Under the pieces are notes generated by a model. The model saw nothing but the letters and a program-made list of their open reading frames with translations. It ran no database searches and was not told the origin of the DNA. From NCBI GenBank assembly GCA_032173965.1, contig CM063283.1, positions 39,925,743 through 39,989,742 on the forward strand: DNA of 64,000 bases, read 5' to 3'. Shown in pieces: positions 38,600 to 51,185 of this stretch (positions are counted from its first letter, which is position 1; every line of letters starts with the position of its first letter). Position numbers and translations under genes: made by a program. The DNA comes from Sitta carolinensis (Eukaryota > Chordata > Aves > Passeriformes > Sittidae).

Positions 38600-39331
38600 C
38601 CAAACATTTTCTGTCTTAATTTATGTTCTGGTACTGTCACTAACTCTTACAAAAGAAGCATCTTACAACCTGTAAAAGCAAAAATATCTAAGTTAACCTT
38701 TAAATACTTTAGATAGTTTCTGCCTTCTGTTTCAGTGAAACATACTGAAGGAAACTTCCTTACAAACTGTTCTTGAAAGTTGCACAGGATGTGTCCCTTA
38801 GCAAGCCAAAATAAACATGTACAACAACTGAAAACATTCTATTCTTGAAAATATTAACAAATCCTATGCACAGATGGATTGAGAGTTTAATTACAGAAAC
38901 CTTTGAGTGTCATAGACATCACTGTTCTCTCAGAGCTGGATAAACAAAAACCCAAAACTATCCATCAGGAACTAGTTTGACAGATCTATATCAGTTATGA
39001 TTGCAACAAGATGTTACTTCATTTATGTCACCCAAACATCCAAAAAAACATTGCAATATCCTTACTACTGGAAGGATGTCTATTTTTAGATATCCAGTGG
39101 TGTATTTCAAGTAGAGCAGCAAAAATTATCAATATTCAAAGGCCTAATTAATGTTTGAGTTTAGTTAAAATGATGTTCTGAGTACTTGCTTTTTGGTGCA
39201 TATGTGGAAACACACACACCCCACTAAATTCTCCTTAGAGCATCCCCACTGCTGAGATGCTGCATCTCAACTGAAGAGCTTTTCTGCAATAGCATTCCAG
39301 TAATAATTTATGGTCATATATACAGAATTGC

Positions 39332-39793
39332 AGCTGGCAGCCTGTCACCAGTGGTATCCCCCAAGGATCTGTGCTGGGGCCAACTCTGTTCAATATTTTT
39401 ATTGATGACATGGATGAAGGTATTGAATCTTTCATTAGTAAATTTTCAGACAACACTAAGCTGGGAGCGTGTGTTAATCGGTTGGAAGGGAGGAGGGCTC
39501 TGCACAGAGACCTGGAAAGGTTGGACAGATGGGCAGAGTCCAATAGCATGAAGTTTAATAAGTCCAAGTGCCGAGTTCTGCACTTTGGCCACAAAAACCC
39601 CCTGCAATGTTATAGACTGGGGGTGGTGTGGCTGGACAGTGCCCAGGTGGAAAGGGACATGGGGGTTCTGGTCAACAGCCGGTTGAACATGAGCCAGCAT
39701 TGTGCCAAGAAGGCCAAAGGCATCCTGGCCAGTATCAGAAATAGTGTGGCCAGCAGGAGCAGGGAGTCATTCTTCCCCTGTACTCAGCACTAG
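39332..39793 (+). pseudogene. CR1 ORF2 reverse transcriptase fragment
   Basis: Read in one frame, it opens with [16 protein letters not shown], the conserved non-LTR reverse-transcriptase block preceding the catalytic loop, then [13 protein letters not shown]. The catalytic position, normally F/Y-A-D-D, reads FSDN, so the second catalytic aspartate is lost and the enzyme would be dead. The frame continues through the C-terminal RT and thumb region ([27 protein letters not shown]) to a stop at 39791-39793. That stop is premature: the conserved [17 protein letters not shown] continuation lies in another phase just past it, showing a frameshift near 39775. The GTG at 39371 is an internal valine, not a start. 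The normal ORF2 N-terminus with the endonuclease is absent through 5' truncation. Confidence 0.9.
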
Positions 39794-40316
39794 TGAGGCC
39801 ACATCTTGAGTATTGTGTCCAGTTCTGGGCCTCTCAGTTTAGGAAGGATGTTGAGATGCTTGAGAGCATCCAGAGGAGGGAATGAGGCTGGTGAGGGGCT
39901 TGGAGCACAAGCCATATGAAGAATGATTGAGGGAGCTGGGACTGTTCAGCCTGGAGAAAAGAAGACTCAGAGGTGACCTTATCACTCTCTACAACTTCCT
40001 GAAGGGCGGCTGTAGTCAGCTGGGGTTGATCTTTTTTTCCAGGCAGCAACGGACAGAACAAGAGGACATAGTCTCAAGCTGCATCAAGGGAGATACAGGC
40101 TGGATATTAGGAAAAAGATTTTCACAGAAAGTGATAAGATACTGGAATGATCTGCCTGGGGAGGTGGTGGAGTCACCATCCCTGGATGTGTTTAAAATAT
40201 TCTGGATGTGGCATTTGGTGCCATGATCTTTTTCAGGTGTTAGAGCATGGGTTGGACTCAATGATCTTGAAGGTCTCTTCCAACCTAAAAATTCTGTGAT
40301 TCTGTGATTCTGTCAT
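39332..40316 (+). mobile_element. CR1 LINE, 5'-truncated, plus strand
   Basis: The best-preserved transposon in the window. It begins inside the reverse transcriptase coding part of ORF2 and runs through the 3' end of the element. Its close is diagnostic of CR1: GGTTGGACTCAATGATCTTG, GGTCTCTTCCAACC, then the terminal repeat ATTCTGTGATTCTGTGATTC, with no poly-A tail. CR1 moves by target-primed reverse transcription, and 5' truncation is the rule for avian copies. Downstream of the open frame the element has at least one frameshift and further stops, so it is inactive. Confidence 0.95.
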
Positions 40317-41609
40317 ATTGCCATGCATTTTTCTAATATAGAGCTAAATGCTTTGTCAAGACTGGAATGTATCTTACTGTGGCGATTATAAATACAAATG
40401 AAATAATACTCCCTTTGTTTTGATGTTTTCTTTACAGAACAAAAACCCCTTTGTTTTCTACTAAAATGTAAAATTAAAAAAAAAAAAAAAAAAAAAAAAG
40501 GAAAAAAAAGAAGATAAGATAATTGCATGTTTTTTAATGGGAAATACCTTTTCAAAACCATAGATAGTGAATAACAACCTATGTTGGCATCTCTGTGCCA
40601 CAGTGGAACAAAACAATAGCTGTTGTGAAGAAAAGCACTCAATAAAGTAAATATCATTCTATTGAGTTTATGGGATAGTAATGTATAATGGCACAGCGTG
40701 TGTTATTTTAATTATCCTCAAAATAATATACAATGCATACCATCCTGTACATGACAGTACATATTTGTAGGTTCTATGTGTACTTGACTACTTTATTATA
40801 AGAATCAGTGGGGATTTTCACTTCTCTTCAGCTTCTACAATATCTTGCAATAATTAGGAAATGTTTAAATGGGTGAATGCAGACAGACTGAATTTATTCC
40901 AGTGGTGCTTAGAAGTGGCTATGTGAGCCAGCTGTGGTGGGGAAGCCAGTTACTTTGATGTGCCACTGTACATGAGCTAATATATCCTACTATGCAGTAG
41001 AACTTTGGATCAGAAATGTTTATGTGTCATCAGTATTTTAATTTGTTCACAGAGTCACTTAGGATCAATTGTTTGGTTTCTGAGGGAAATATGAGGACAG
41101 TTATGTTTTCATCATATTAGTAAAAATTCAAAATACATTGATTGATTTATGCTGTTCATGATAACATAAACTAAGCAGAAGGAAGACAAAGTTACCACCC
41201 TAGTTTCTACTTTAACACTTGGAAAATTCCATAATCTAGAAAACACATGAAAATTGTTTGCAAGTATAAAAAAAAAGTGTGTCTGATTTTGTTGCTGAAC
41301 ACAAGGGGGGCTGATTAAGTGCTTCATATTCGGCATGCAAGCTTGAAAAAGGGCCATTCTGCACTTCTCAGATATTTTATTTCTAAATGCAGATGTTTTT
41401 TAAAGTTCACAGTTTTAAGACTTTGGTATTTTCATTTTCCTATCCCATTTTAAAAGATCTTTGTAGAAGGACTCGACATAATTATTACCTGTCCCCTGTG
41501 TTTTATGGATTAGACTTATACAGCCAGGTGCTTCTTGTAACCACTTTTAATCATTCATTTCTAAAAAGGCAATTATAAATTCCCTATCCATGGTAAACAT
41601 TTAACCTCT
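40317..41609. other. Non-coding sequence
   Basis: No gene. A 24-base A run occupies 40476-40499 and accounts for the phenylalanine-rich 114-codon minus-strand frame at 40313-40657. The remainder is AT-rich unique sequence. Confidence 0.55.
40476..40499. repeat. Poly-A homopolymer, 24 nt
   Basis: Twenty-four A followed by G and further A-rich sequence. It lies 160 bases past the CR1 end and is not part of that element, which terminates in its own ATTCTGTGAT repeat. Confidence 0.9.
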
Positions 41610-42380
41610 CATGTCAGCAGGGCCTATCTTGTTGTTCTAAAGAGATTTTAGCTGTGAAGTGAAGATGGATTGAATTAAGTGTTTCAGCTCCCTGGAAATT
41701 ATATGAGCATCCTACCAACATCACTCTAATCAGAAAACTATTTCCACTCTTGTGCCTTAAATAGTATCAGTCTAAGATGTGTACAGGGAGGGGGAGCATT
41801 GCTTTAACAAATTTCACTACCAACTGTCCCTCAAATGGTACAAAGTGACATTGCTGTTGAATAGAAGGTGCTGACTGTTATCTGTGGTTAATAGCATCTT
41901 TTGCTAGCCCCCATTCAGCTGCCAGTTAGCACAAAGCCATGTCTGCATGACTTTTAAAGGGTCTACATTAATACACCCAGACAATCAATGGTTTCTGCCC
42001 CTTCCACAAGGACATTGGTTTGTTACTATTGCTAGATGCTGTCAACTTAAAATGACACAGGAGTCACAAAAGGTAAAATGGTGTCAATTTAATCAGAGAA
42101 CAGACAAAAGGCAAACAATGCTGTCCTGGAAAGGAGTGTAGCAAGGAGACTCAGAGGTTGGCGTAAGCCACACTTGGCAGGTCCCAATGAAACCAGATTG
42201 AAATTCAATGATACAAAATCCAGCAATGTGACACACAGGATGAGAGCTGTTGTTTCCATTCAATTAAAATCAGTGACTGCTGCTGGCATAAAATAAATTT
42301 GACAAAATACCAAGAGAATCTGTATTGTAGGTCAAACTATTTTCCTTCTAAACTGAAAGAAAATAACAGTGGGAAATGAG
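41610..42380. promoter_or_regulatory. Candidate conserved non-coding element
   Basis: About 770 bases of balanced composition with no homopolymers, no repeat similarity and no coding frame, carrying many homeodomain-type sites: TCTAATCAG near 41726, GACAATCAATGG near 41981, AATTTAATCAG near 42087 and CAATTAAAATC near 42262. Such mixed-composition islands in AT-rich deserts often prove conserved. This is inference from composition and motifs only. Confidence 0.3.
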
Positions 42381-43456
42381 TTAGTGCAATTGTTGTCTAA
42401 ATTACACAAAATAATAATAAAAGAGTCATCCTGCAATTTCTTGTTCACTGTGAAGTTAAACAAAACTCTCCTGATTGAGATGATTCCACTCTAAAACTAA
42501 GCAATTTAAAATGTTTACATATTTATGAAAGTAGGCTGCAACAGTTTTAAGATTCTTCTTCTTGGAATTCACACTGTATTACACATAATTTCTCAAAAAC
42601 ATTCTTATTTTCAAGGATTTACAGAAAAATAACATGATCTTTCTTATTATTGGTGAAAAAGCTGGTTAACAAACAGTCCAGTTATGCATTTCTTTAATGT
42701 GTGTGTCCTATACTGGCAGGATACTGAAACCTGATTGTATGCCACTCCAAGTTTGCAGCTTCCTCTTTCCTCTCTGAGGTGAGTCTTGTAAGGAAAGCTT
42801 GGTGCTCAGACAGGGAGGGATCCAAATGGTGTCTGATTTGATCCAATCTGCCTGCGTTAGGAGAACAAATATCCCATTAGGAAAATGAATCTCACGTGTC
42901 CTGTAGCCTAGATGGCAGGTTCGCAAACATTTAGGCTCAGGTTCTCTTCGTCTAATGTTGAGCACCAAGCCAAGTGTTCTTTTCTAGCTGATGTATATCC
43001 AGAGTTATTTAGTGTTATGAAGTTCTGAATCAACTAGAGATACCGTATGTCTCTCTCCTCTGCATACACAAGAAATGTTGACTTTTAATATTATTTGGGA
43101 TAACTTTGGTCCTTTCTGTATATGAAAACAACCATGCAATGAATGATAAGAATAATTGTTAGCATCCAGAAAACTACCCAGATTCTTTTTAATTGTGTAA
43201 ACTATTAAGACGGGGTGACATTAAAAAGAAAAAAAACCTTTATTTTCTTGAAAATATGCACTTAAAAAAATTAAGAATGTAAGATTCTCAAGATGATATA
43301 GCTTCTATGATCAGGTGAACCCTCTGTTTATCAATTACTGGTAATATATGACTGCTTATATTAATGAGCTTTTGACTAATTAATCCATTTAACTTCATTG
43401 TTCCGTTTTGCTGATTATTTGCTGTAGTTAAAGTCTTCTGAGAATTTGAAAAGGCC

Positions 43457-43488
<32 letters not shown>

Positions 43489-43569
43489 ATTTATTGACCT
43501 ACATAATAAGTCTAGAACTTATTTGTGTATTCTGAAGAACTTTCTGGTCATCTGCCTGTCGTTTATGCC
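42381..43569. other. Non-coding sequence
   Basis: No gene accepted. The segment 42705-42970 is less AT-rich and contains a donor-like GAGGTGAGTC at about 42776, but no matching acceptor or coding frame. An (AT)n tract lies at 43462-43490. Confidence 0.45.
43462..43490. repeat. (AT)n microsatellite
   Basis: About fourteen AT dinucleotides without interruption, followed by AATATTT. Confidence 0.95.
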
Positions 43570-43860
43570 TGTAAACTACTTCAAAGGAAATGAAAGTAAC
43601 TGTAATCAAAATGACTTTGTAAGATGTAAAGTGACGAGGGCAGGTGCCAGCCTGATAACAGCTTTTGAGTCATATGGCATTCTACTGTGGGAAACAGCTG
43701 CACTGTGATTTATGAATGAGGATTCGTTAAAAAAACATCAGTATTATCCTGCATGGACAATTAAGCTGGTGGGAAGTCACCTAAACCCAAATCCAATGTA
43801 AGACAGACTGCTGGCCTTCTTAAAGTGTGGTCAGCTTCCTTGATGAGGGAGCAACTTTTG
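43570..43860. promoter_or_regulatory. Possible conserved non-coding element
   Basis: Balanced composition, no repeats, with GTAATCAAAATGACTTTG, CAGGTGCCAGCCTG (containing an E-box CAGGTG) and GGACAATTAAGC (homeodomain-type). Taken as a weak enhancer candidate because it contrasts with the AT-rich flanks and lies 1.2 kb past a similar block. Confidence 0.2.
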
Positions 43861-46855
43861 TTATAAGCAGTCACAAGGAAGTAGACAGTGAAATAAGTTG
43901 GAGGTGCAACTGCCTAAACCTGATGTGTTGTTCAGAGCAAGTCACTTACCCTTGGTTTTATCTGTCCTAACATTAGATACCTGAAAGATAAGCTGCTACC
44001 ATAAGCTGAGCATGCCTCTAATTAAACAGATGGAAAAAAGCATACACATTCCATATTAGAACTTTGGATGGGATTACTTGTGCCATGGAAGTGCATATTT
44101 TTCTCTGTTGACAACCATTTTGTTTTTCAGTCTGCTTATTTTCAAGAGCTTCAATGTTAGAAAGTATGAAATGAACACCTAATTTAATGATGTTCCAGTT
44201 CATTTCTGAGCAGCGGGTTTTATGCAAAAGTGTGACTTTATAAAGCTACTTTACTGAGTGTTAACAATATAGCATGTCAGATAATGTCAGGAAATTATCA
44301 AGGTGATGAAAATACTACTAAAAGTGAAAAAAAAAAAAAAAGAGAAAAATTGAAGAAAGCTTTTCTATCTTCACTGTACAGTCACTGGATCAATGTCACA
44401 TATATGACAGAAATTTTGTATTTAGATTTTATCTATTTGAAACAATATCTTTTCTATGGAGTGTGAGTGATAGTTGTAGTGAATGTGAACTGGTTTTGTA
44501 TTAAAAGTAACAGTCATGAGAAGTTTGTGAATGTATAGGCCTTTCTATTGATAATTGTCATCAGAGTTCTTTAACATTATTTAGAATAAAATTTTTAAGT
44601 CACAGATATTTTTTAAAAATGCATTTAAATGGTAGTTATACACAATGTAGTAGACATCAACTTCCCCAAAAGAACACAAACAAAAAAACAACCAGACTAA
44701 CCAAACAAACTCTTATTGTTTAGTCCTGATTTTTGTTGGGTTTTTGTCATGACTCTGTGTGTGTTCATGCATGCACATCGCTCTCTGTGCGTGTGTCTGT
44801 GTGCATGTGTGTAAATGTATCCCATATGTAGCAAGTGTGGGCACCATTCTTGTTTTGTCATGAGCCTGGATTCAAGAATTTTTCCAGATAGCATCTTTTT
44901 CGCTCTTGAGGTAGAAGTTTCAGATAGATCAAGTCAAGTATATCCTGAAAATTCCTATTTAATACTTAAGGGAATGTAAATGATTACTTTATATGGATAT
45001 TTACACAGCAAAAGTCTAAAGTTATTAAGGTTAATCCCACCCTATGCAGATGTCTGAGGAAAAATGTTCCACTTGGTTTCAATACAAATGGCAGCAAAAT
45101 CTTGAATATTGAGTTTCAATAGACAGTCAAAGAAATACTGTGTTTTTTTTTTCTAGACTTCCTTATACCCTACTATTCTTTTATTTACATATGTTGAAAT
45201 GCAAAGGATGAGTTTTGATTTGTTGTATTTTGAGAAAAGAGCACTAACTACCTTAATTAATATATTTTGGAGATTAAAAACCTTAAGAGAAAGCAGTCAG
45301 ATTTTGTTTCTGATCCAAACTTTTCATAGCATTTTTGTGGACCCTTGGATTTCTGACCAGAAAAGTGTATTAAGACATCAGAAAAAGCAAAGATATTTTA
45401 AAAGTAGTGACAAAATAAATTACATATTTTTCTGTTTACAGATTAAAAGCTGCCTATTATTGATGTAGTAAATTATTTTCAATTTAAATGGATTTATTTC
45501 TCAGCTGCACTGACACCTCAGAGAAAAGGAGAATCACATGCAAAGAACAAGTGAAAAAGCATCAATATTTAAAACACAAAGGGACTGGAACAGCTCAGCC
45601 ACTTATTGCAAACCACTTCTCCATGGCTGTGCAAGATACAAGATTGAGTCTCTACAGAAGTAAATTAAATAAATACAGTTCAGGAGGTGTTTCTGATAAT
45701 TTTATAACTCAGATACACAGTACTAATATCCCAGCTTATGCCCAAGACTAGTTTATAGCTATTTTGTAGTTAAGTCTTAAACTTTACAAATTATATTTTT
45801 CTATAACTTCATTTGGTGAAAAACATCATTTAACTAGATTCAGTTGGGAATGACTCTATTTGATCACAGGAGCTGTTAAAATAGCACATAGCTGCAACTG
45901 AGTATTCGGACTGTATAAAATCCTGAGTAAGTAATCTGATATCATGGCCAACTCTTTTCAGCCAGGGACTTCCTGAAGTCCTTTCTGCCGGAACTATCAG
46001 AGAATGTCATTCAATTCTCATCACAACAATGCCTTCTTATTTTTCCCCATTCCAAGAATTGCCTAGAATTTCTATAGTTCAAAAATACTTTTCTGCTTAT
46101 CTGAATGCTGTGTCATGAGATACATATTCTGTTCTTCCTCTACAACTGTGCCAGACAACATTATAGACAGAATAATCGCTGAAATCTATAAATTTTAAAT
46201 TTTACACATTTCTATATTTTCTTCATGGCAGACAGTCAGGTATTTTCCTTCTCAGGAAACCACCCTGTATTCTATTCTTGCATTTACTTTTCCACACCCC
46301 TATGAACCCTTATACGATTGTTGCTTCATGAAAATTAAGTTTGAGAATGTTATAGCAAAAGGGGAGGAGAATTAAACAAGTCTGTAAATTGAGAGTTGTT
46401 CCACATTATGAATGCACCTTGAAGCCTCTGCAACAGTGAAAAGGTAACAACTGAAGGACATAAAATAGGGTGAAGTTGAGGGATCTGTAATAAGTCTTCA
46501 TCAGTATATGGGAGAAATAGGTCCTGAAACACGCATGTGTGGGGAACAGTATTAATATTTTCAAGAGGCAAAAAGAGTTGGAAAACCTGAACGCCTCTAA
46601 TGAGAGAAACTCTGTGTACGAAGAGGAGATGAGCTGAACCCTGAGAGACAGATGGCAAAATGCAAAGACTGGATAGAAAAAAGCTACTTAAGACACATTA
46701 TTAGATGTTGACTTTAAAGTCTTTATTCAGTTGCTTTTACTGTATTGAAATTCTATTTTTTTTCAGATTATGTTGTGTAAAAAGAGGAAAAAGGGTGTGA
46801 AACCAGTGGTAATATGGTCGAAGCAAAAGAAACAAATCAGGCAGCCTCGCCTCAA
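43861..46855. other. Non-coding sequence with simple repeats
   Basis: No gene recognised. Includes an A15 run near 44327, a degenerate TG/CA-rich patch at about 44752-44815 and a T run near 45141. Two adjacent plus-strand frames of 89 and 87 codons (45199-45751) have no recognisable domain and lack exon-like boundaries. Confidence 0.5.
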
Positions 46856-47360
46856 GTGCTATGTGCAGTTCTAGGCACCACTACAAAAGAAAGATATAAA
46901 GCTATTAGAGAGTGTCTAAAGAAGAGCCATGAAGATGGTAAATGGCCTAGAGGGCAAGCTGTACAAGGAGTGGTTGAGGTGACTTTATTTCCTCAGCCTG
47001 GAAAAGAGAGCCTGGAGGGAGGTCTGGTGGTTGTCTACAGTTTCCTCATGAGGGAAAATGAAGAGGCAGGCACCGGTCTCTTTGGTGACCAGTGACAGGA
47101 CCAGAGGGAATGGCATGAAGCTGCTTCAGGGGAGATTTTTTTTGGATATTAGGAAAATGTTCTTTACTCAGAGGGAGGTTGGGAACTGGAAGAGGCTCCT
47201 CAGGGAAGTGGTCACAGCACCAGCCTGGCAGAGCTCAAGATGTATTTGGCAAATGCTCTTAGACACATGGACTGTTTTCTGGGGCTGTCCTGTGCAGGGC
47301 CAAGAGTTGGACTCAGTAATCCTAATGAGTCTCTTCCTACTCAGGATGCTCTACAAAATA
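46856..47360 (+). mobile_element. CR1 LINE fragment, plus strand
   Basis: It follows the CR1 3' region in order: GTGCAGTTCTAGGCACCACT, GAGAGTGTCTAAAGAAGAGCC, a TTTCCTCAGCCTGGAAAAGA block, GGATATTAGGAAAATGTTCT, GGGAAGTGGTCACAGCACC, and a tail GGACTCAGTAATCCTAATGA with CTCTTCCTACTCAGGATG. It is more diverged than the copy at 39332 and its tail belongs to a different CR1 subfamily type, with CAGGATG in place of the ATTCTGTG ending. Only the 3'-most part is present; the two frames crossing it (93 and 107 codons) do not encode intact CR1 protein. Confidence 0.85.
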
Positions 47361-48166
47361 CAATTTAATAGCACATACTGAGAGAGAGAGCATTAATATG
47401 TGGACTCCCTCAGAAACATTTCTGTCTTTGATACTATCAAACTGTCGGTTCATACTTTATCCTCCTGATTTCCCTGCCATGTCCCTTTCCCCACTTTCCT
47501 ATGCCTTTGGTGTAGAAGTTCAGATTCAGATTATTTTAATGGTTTTGTCCTGAACTTTTTCCTGAAAGATAACCTAACACCTGCTGAAAGAAGTGCGTAC
47601 TGGTACTAGAGATGGAAAAATATTTTCTAAGAATAACTACATCCTTAAGCTTTCTTACACCTTTCATTTTTATTTATAATGTACTGAAGGGTGTGAACAC
47701 CTTTATGTATGATAGAAAGTTTTATTCATGATAATTCCAGTACTGAATAGATGTCAAAACAGTATAGACTCTTTAAAAAAATGTTTCAAGGAAACATATA
47801 GCCTGTAGGTTAAGTAATTCTTACCTCTGTCTAAGGGGGTTTGTGTATAAGTTTTCTGTATATTGAATGAAGCATTGAACAAACTCTGAAAAATCTTTCT
47901 CATGTCTTACTACCATGCATGCATGGACAAAATCAGTCAAGCAGGAAAATAAAGAGATAATGAGAAACTAAGGCTCTATTTGCATTACCAAGGGGCTCTG
48001 CACGTTCAGATATGATATTTGCACTGTAACTTTAGTAGTTAAAAGCAGGATTTCACTTGAAGTCCTGGATGAAGGATTATTGATCTATAAGAAAGGAAAA
48101 ATAAGAAAGAAACAAAATTACCATTTTACCCAAAGGTTCAAAAAATTTAAAACTAAAACTCTCCAT
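47361..48166. other. Non-coding sequence
   Basis: AT-rich unique sequence; nothing recognised. Confidence 0.5.
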
Positions 48167-48244
48167 CCAAACCAAACCAAACCAAACCAAACCAAACCAA
48201 ACCAAACCAAACCAAACCAAACCAAACCAAACCAAACCAAACCA
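48167..48244. repeat. (CCAAA)n pentanucleotide microsatellite, 15.6 pure copies
   Basis: Fifteen perfect CCAAA units plus a partial copy, with no interruption over 78 bases. It is not telomeric (TTAGGG). Such purity implies recent expansion and probable length polymorphism. Confidence 0.98.
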
Positions 48245-51183
48245 TAAAGAAAACATACAAGGAACACTTTAAAAAAAACCCAACAAAACATTAAAATAGG
48301 ATATGCAAGAAGAAGTCTAGCATAGGATAGAACGGGGGTTTTTTTGAACAGATGGATAAACTGACAGATAATTGCAAATTTCCATGTTCATAGTTAGGAG
48401 CTTGCTTTTCTGAAGGAGTAAAGAGGTTGGAGATTTTCAGGATTGTGGAGTAACTTAGTTCTGTTTAAGAGCTTAAAAAATTCTTTAATTAAAAAAAAAT
48501 CTAAAAGAGGTGAGTATTTACTGGGTTGGGTTTTTTTTTGTTGTTTAAGTATACTTAGATATACAGAAAATCACTGGAACAACTAATCAAAAGTGTGGAG
48601 ACTTAGCACCTGAACTTGAATGAATTCAATCACACACCTTAAATGGATGCCTAAACACCTTTTGTATTTAATCCAGTATGTTTTATTCATTGTGGGGTTT
48701 CTACATGCTAAGGTAAAAAGCTTCTCTTTAATATCCTGCTTTTATAGAAACCATTTGTTAATCACTTGATGTGATAGCAATGAATATCATTGAAGACTGA
48801 AGCTGAGGCTTACTGACATAATTTCTGAGAAAGAGTAGAGAAATGAGAATAACTTTTATTTGTTCTGATCTAATGTCAGCAATGTGGAGGTGGGGAAAAC
48901 AAATTTTTATATTAGAACATAATTTTAAGATAAGAACTCCTAAGATGACATTAAACTCCTTCAGTTAGGTAATAATGCACTAAGTATTGCAACATATTCA
49001 TAATACAGAGGAACAAGCTTTTATTCTTTCACAGCTTACTCTTCCCCTCTTATTTGGCCCAAATCACACCCTTGTCTGTCTTTTAAAACTTGAACTTCTC
49101 AGTTTTCAAAGGCCTTTCTTTTCATCCTTTTTTCTTCAACTAAAGAAAAAAGTGATTGATGACATATTTCTATTTTATACAGCTGTACAGGAGCTATTTA
49201 CAGCATGTATTTGTCATAGAATTTTTCTAATTGAAACGTAACATGCAGATTATGCACATCAAAAAACACCTTTCCAGTGACTAAATTAAACCATGTTATT
49301 CAGAGTACAAACATTATACTGGTGGTTCCTTTAAGAAGTCTGGTTTTCTAGATCAGTTAAACATCAAACATCCCTACTTTGACACAAAGTGTTTTCGTAA
49401 TAAACAAAGTACATCACTCAGATTTTGTCTCTTCTGCCTGTTATGGAAACTTTCTGTAAAGACTTTGGTGACGCCTCGTGGAAAACTTTAAATGTTCCTT
49501 TTTTTTCCAAGTAGTTCTGCAAATATTATCAAGTATTTGCTTTCCTTTCTCATTTTAAGATGCAATATCTAAGACAACAGATGATGACTCTGTGATGAGT
49601 ATTTCTCATTATAGGTAATAACTAATGTAAGGTAATAACTCATTATTCATTCATTATATATATTCTGAGTCGTGATATACACTACTATTTAATTACTTTA
49701 ATTATTTTGGGCAAGGAAGAGGGCATTAATAGCAGTATTTTGGTCATTGTAGTTGAGAATGTCTTTGTCAGGCTTAAAATAATATATCAAGACAGGAACA
49801 CTCCTAGAGAAACACTTTTTTCTTTATTCTTCCCTTCCTTGTACACCCACCTTGTCCCTCCCCAGATTATGAAATAAAATAACGTTATCACTCTACCATA
49901 TAGGTAACCCAGTAACCAATCGCTATATGTGTGGGCTAAACTTCAGATATAGCACAATTCCAGGTTATGCTTGAGCCTTTTACTCTTTAGTGTGCACTGT
50001 TTTCATATCTTTCTGTTAATTATATTTTCATTAGATGACAGCTGACTGGTGAAAAGAAAGGGTGAAGGCTTGTGGGAGTAGGAGTGGGCTGTTTAAATGT
50101 GATCAGGAGGAACTTAACTCTGCATAAAATTATGTGCCTGTGTTGGGTCAATTTACCACCCATATACTTTTTACATGCAACTGAAAAAGAGAGACTGGAG
50201 ATAGTGAAGAAGATTATAAAATTAAATATTGTAAAGATGTCAATTAAGAAAGAAGTTAAAATAAAAGGATTTCTTTTTTTCTAACCTGAAGAGGGGAATG
50301 TTCCAGGGAATCAAAATTCTAAATGTTGTCTATTTCTTTATCTCTAAGCATCCTTTACTGGATACTCTCACTGAAATATGGGTGTGCAGATATGGTATGA
50401 ATGCTCTTTATTTTCTCATGTAGATTTGCTCAGAAATGAGAATAGTGGGTTGCCTGAAAGATCTTATATCAAACCTAGATATAATAATATAAGATTTTCT
50501 AAGTGTAAATCAATGTACTGTATTTTGTTTTCTTCTACCCCTTTCCTGTGCTCATTCCTGATGGGCAATGAAACGAAGGAAAGAGAGCAGGAAGACATTG
50601 ACAGTCACTTTGCAATGAAGGAGAGTGTTACACTTAAAGAACAAATGCACTTGTTATGTTTGTAGCACATATATACCTCCGTGGTTAAAAACCAGGATTT
50701 GCTGTTTGAGATTTTGAGTACACATAGAATTTTTTGAGAATTTACAAGTAAATTTATTTCTTAGTAGATGAGTTAATTTGAAAATTGGATCAAAAATTTT
50801 AACTCTTATCAGAATTTGTCACAAATCTTTTAAGTAATAAAATAGTTCTTTAGACCTGCTACTTAGCAAAATCCCATTGAATGTTGTTACACAGGCATTA
50901 CCTATAATCTGAATACTCATTTTAGGAATATATTTTCTTTTCCTTTTCTAGTATTATATATAAATGAAAATTTAGTTTCAATGTCTTGAAACACTGACTA
51001 CTTTTTTCCTCATAATGTCACTTAATTTAACTGTTGAACACAATATCTGTACTACTTTTGAGGAGATATGTAGACCACATTTATTTGCTTTGAAATTCTT
51101 TCTGTTTATGCTCTTTCCTTCTTTCAGATACTTTCCCCAATTCTACTTTTTTTATGTAAGGAAAGAGAAGTCTAGTTAGTACA

Positions 51184-51185
<2 letters not shown>
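48245..51185. other. Non-coding AT-rich DNA
   Basis: No gene recognised in nearly 3 kb. A small direct duplication (AGGTAATAACT) occurs at about 49613-49650. Open frames of up to 95 codons lack motifs. Confidence 0.5.

Larger units (their letters stand above)
35881..39331. other. Non-coding DNA with minor repeats
   Basis: No gene recognised. Contains an imperfect tandem duplication of about 30 bases at 36479-36532 (CAGCTAAACTGCAT and TGGCTAAACTGCAT), a possible CR1 tail at 36628-36672, a forkhead-motif patch at 37415-37570, a TTTTG-rich stretch at 38045-38140 and an A22 run at 38578-38599. Open frames of up to 101 codons show no motifs. Confidence 0.5.

Noticed and set aside
39235..39594. 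119-codon minus-strand frame
   Set aside because: Antisense shadow of the CR1 reverse-transcriptase frame.
42765..42790. Donor-like GAGGTGAGTC suggesting an exon end
   Set aside because: No matching acceptor or coding frame upstream; isolated donor matches are frequent by chance.
45199..45751. Two consecutive plus-strand frames that might be exons
   Set aside because: No recognisable protein family, no convincing acceptor/donor pairs, composition as in flanks.
48167..48244. CCAAA array considered as CRISPR or telomeric repeat
   Set aside because: Simple pentanucleotide microsatellite with no spacers, and not TTAGGG.
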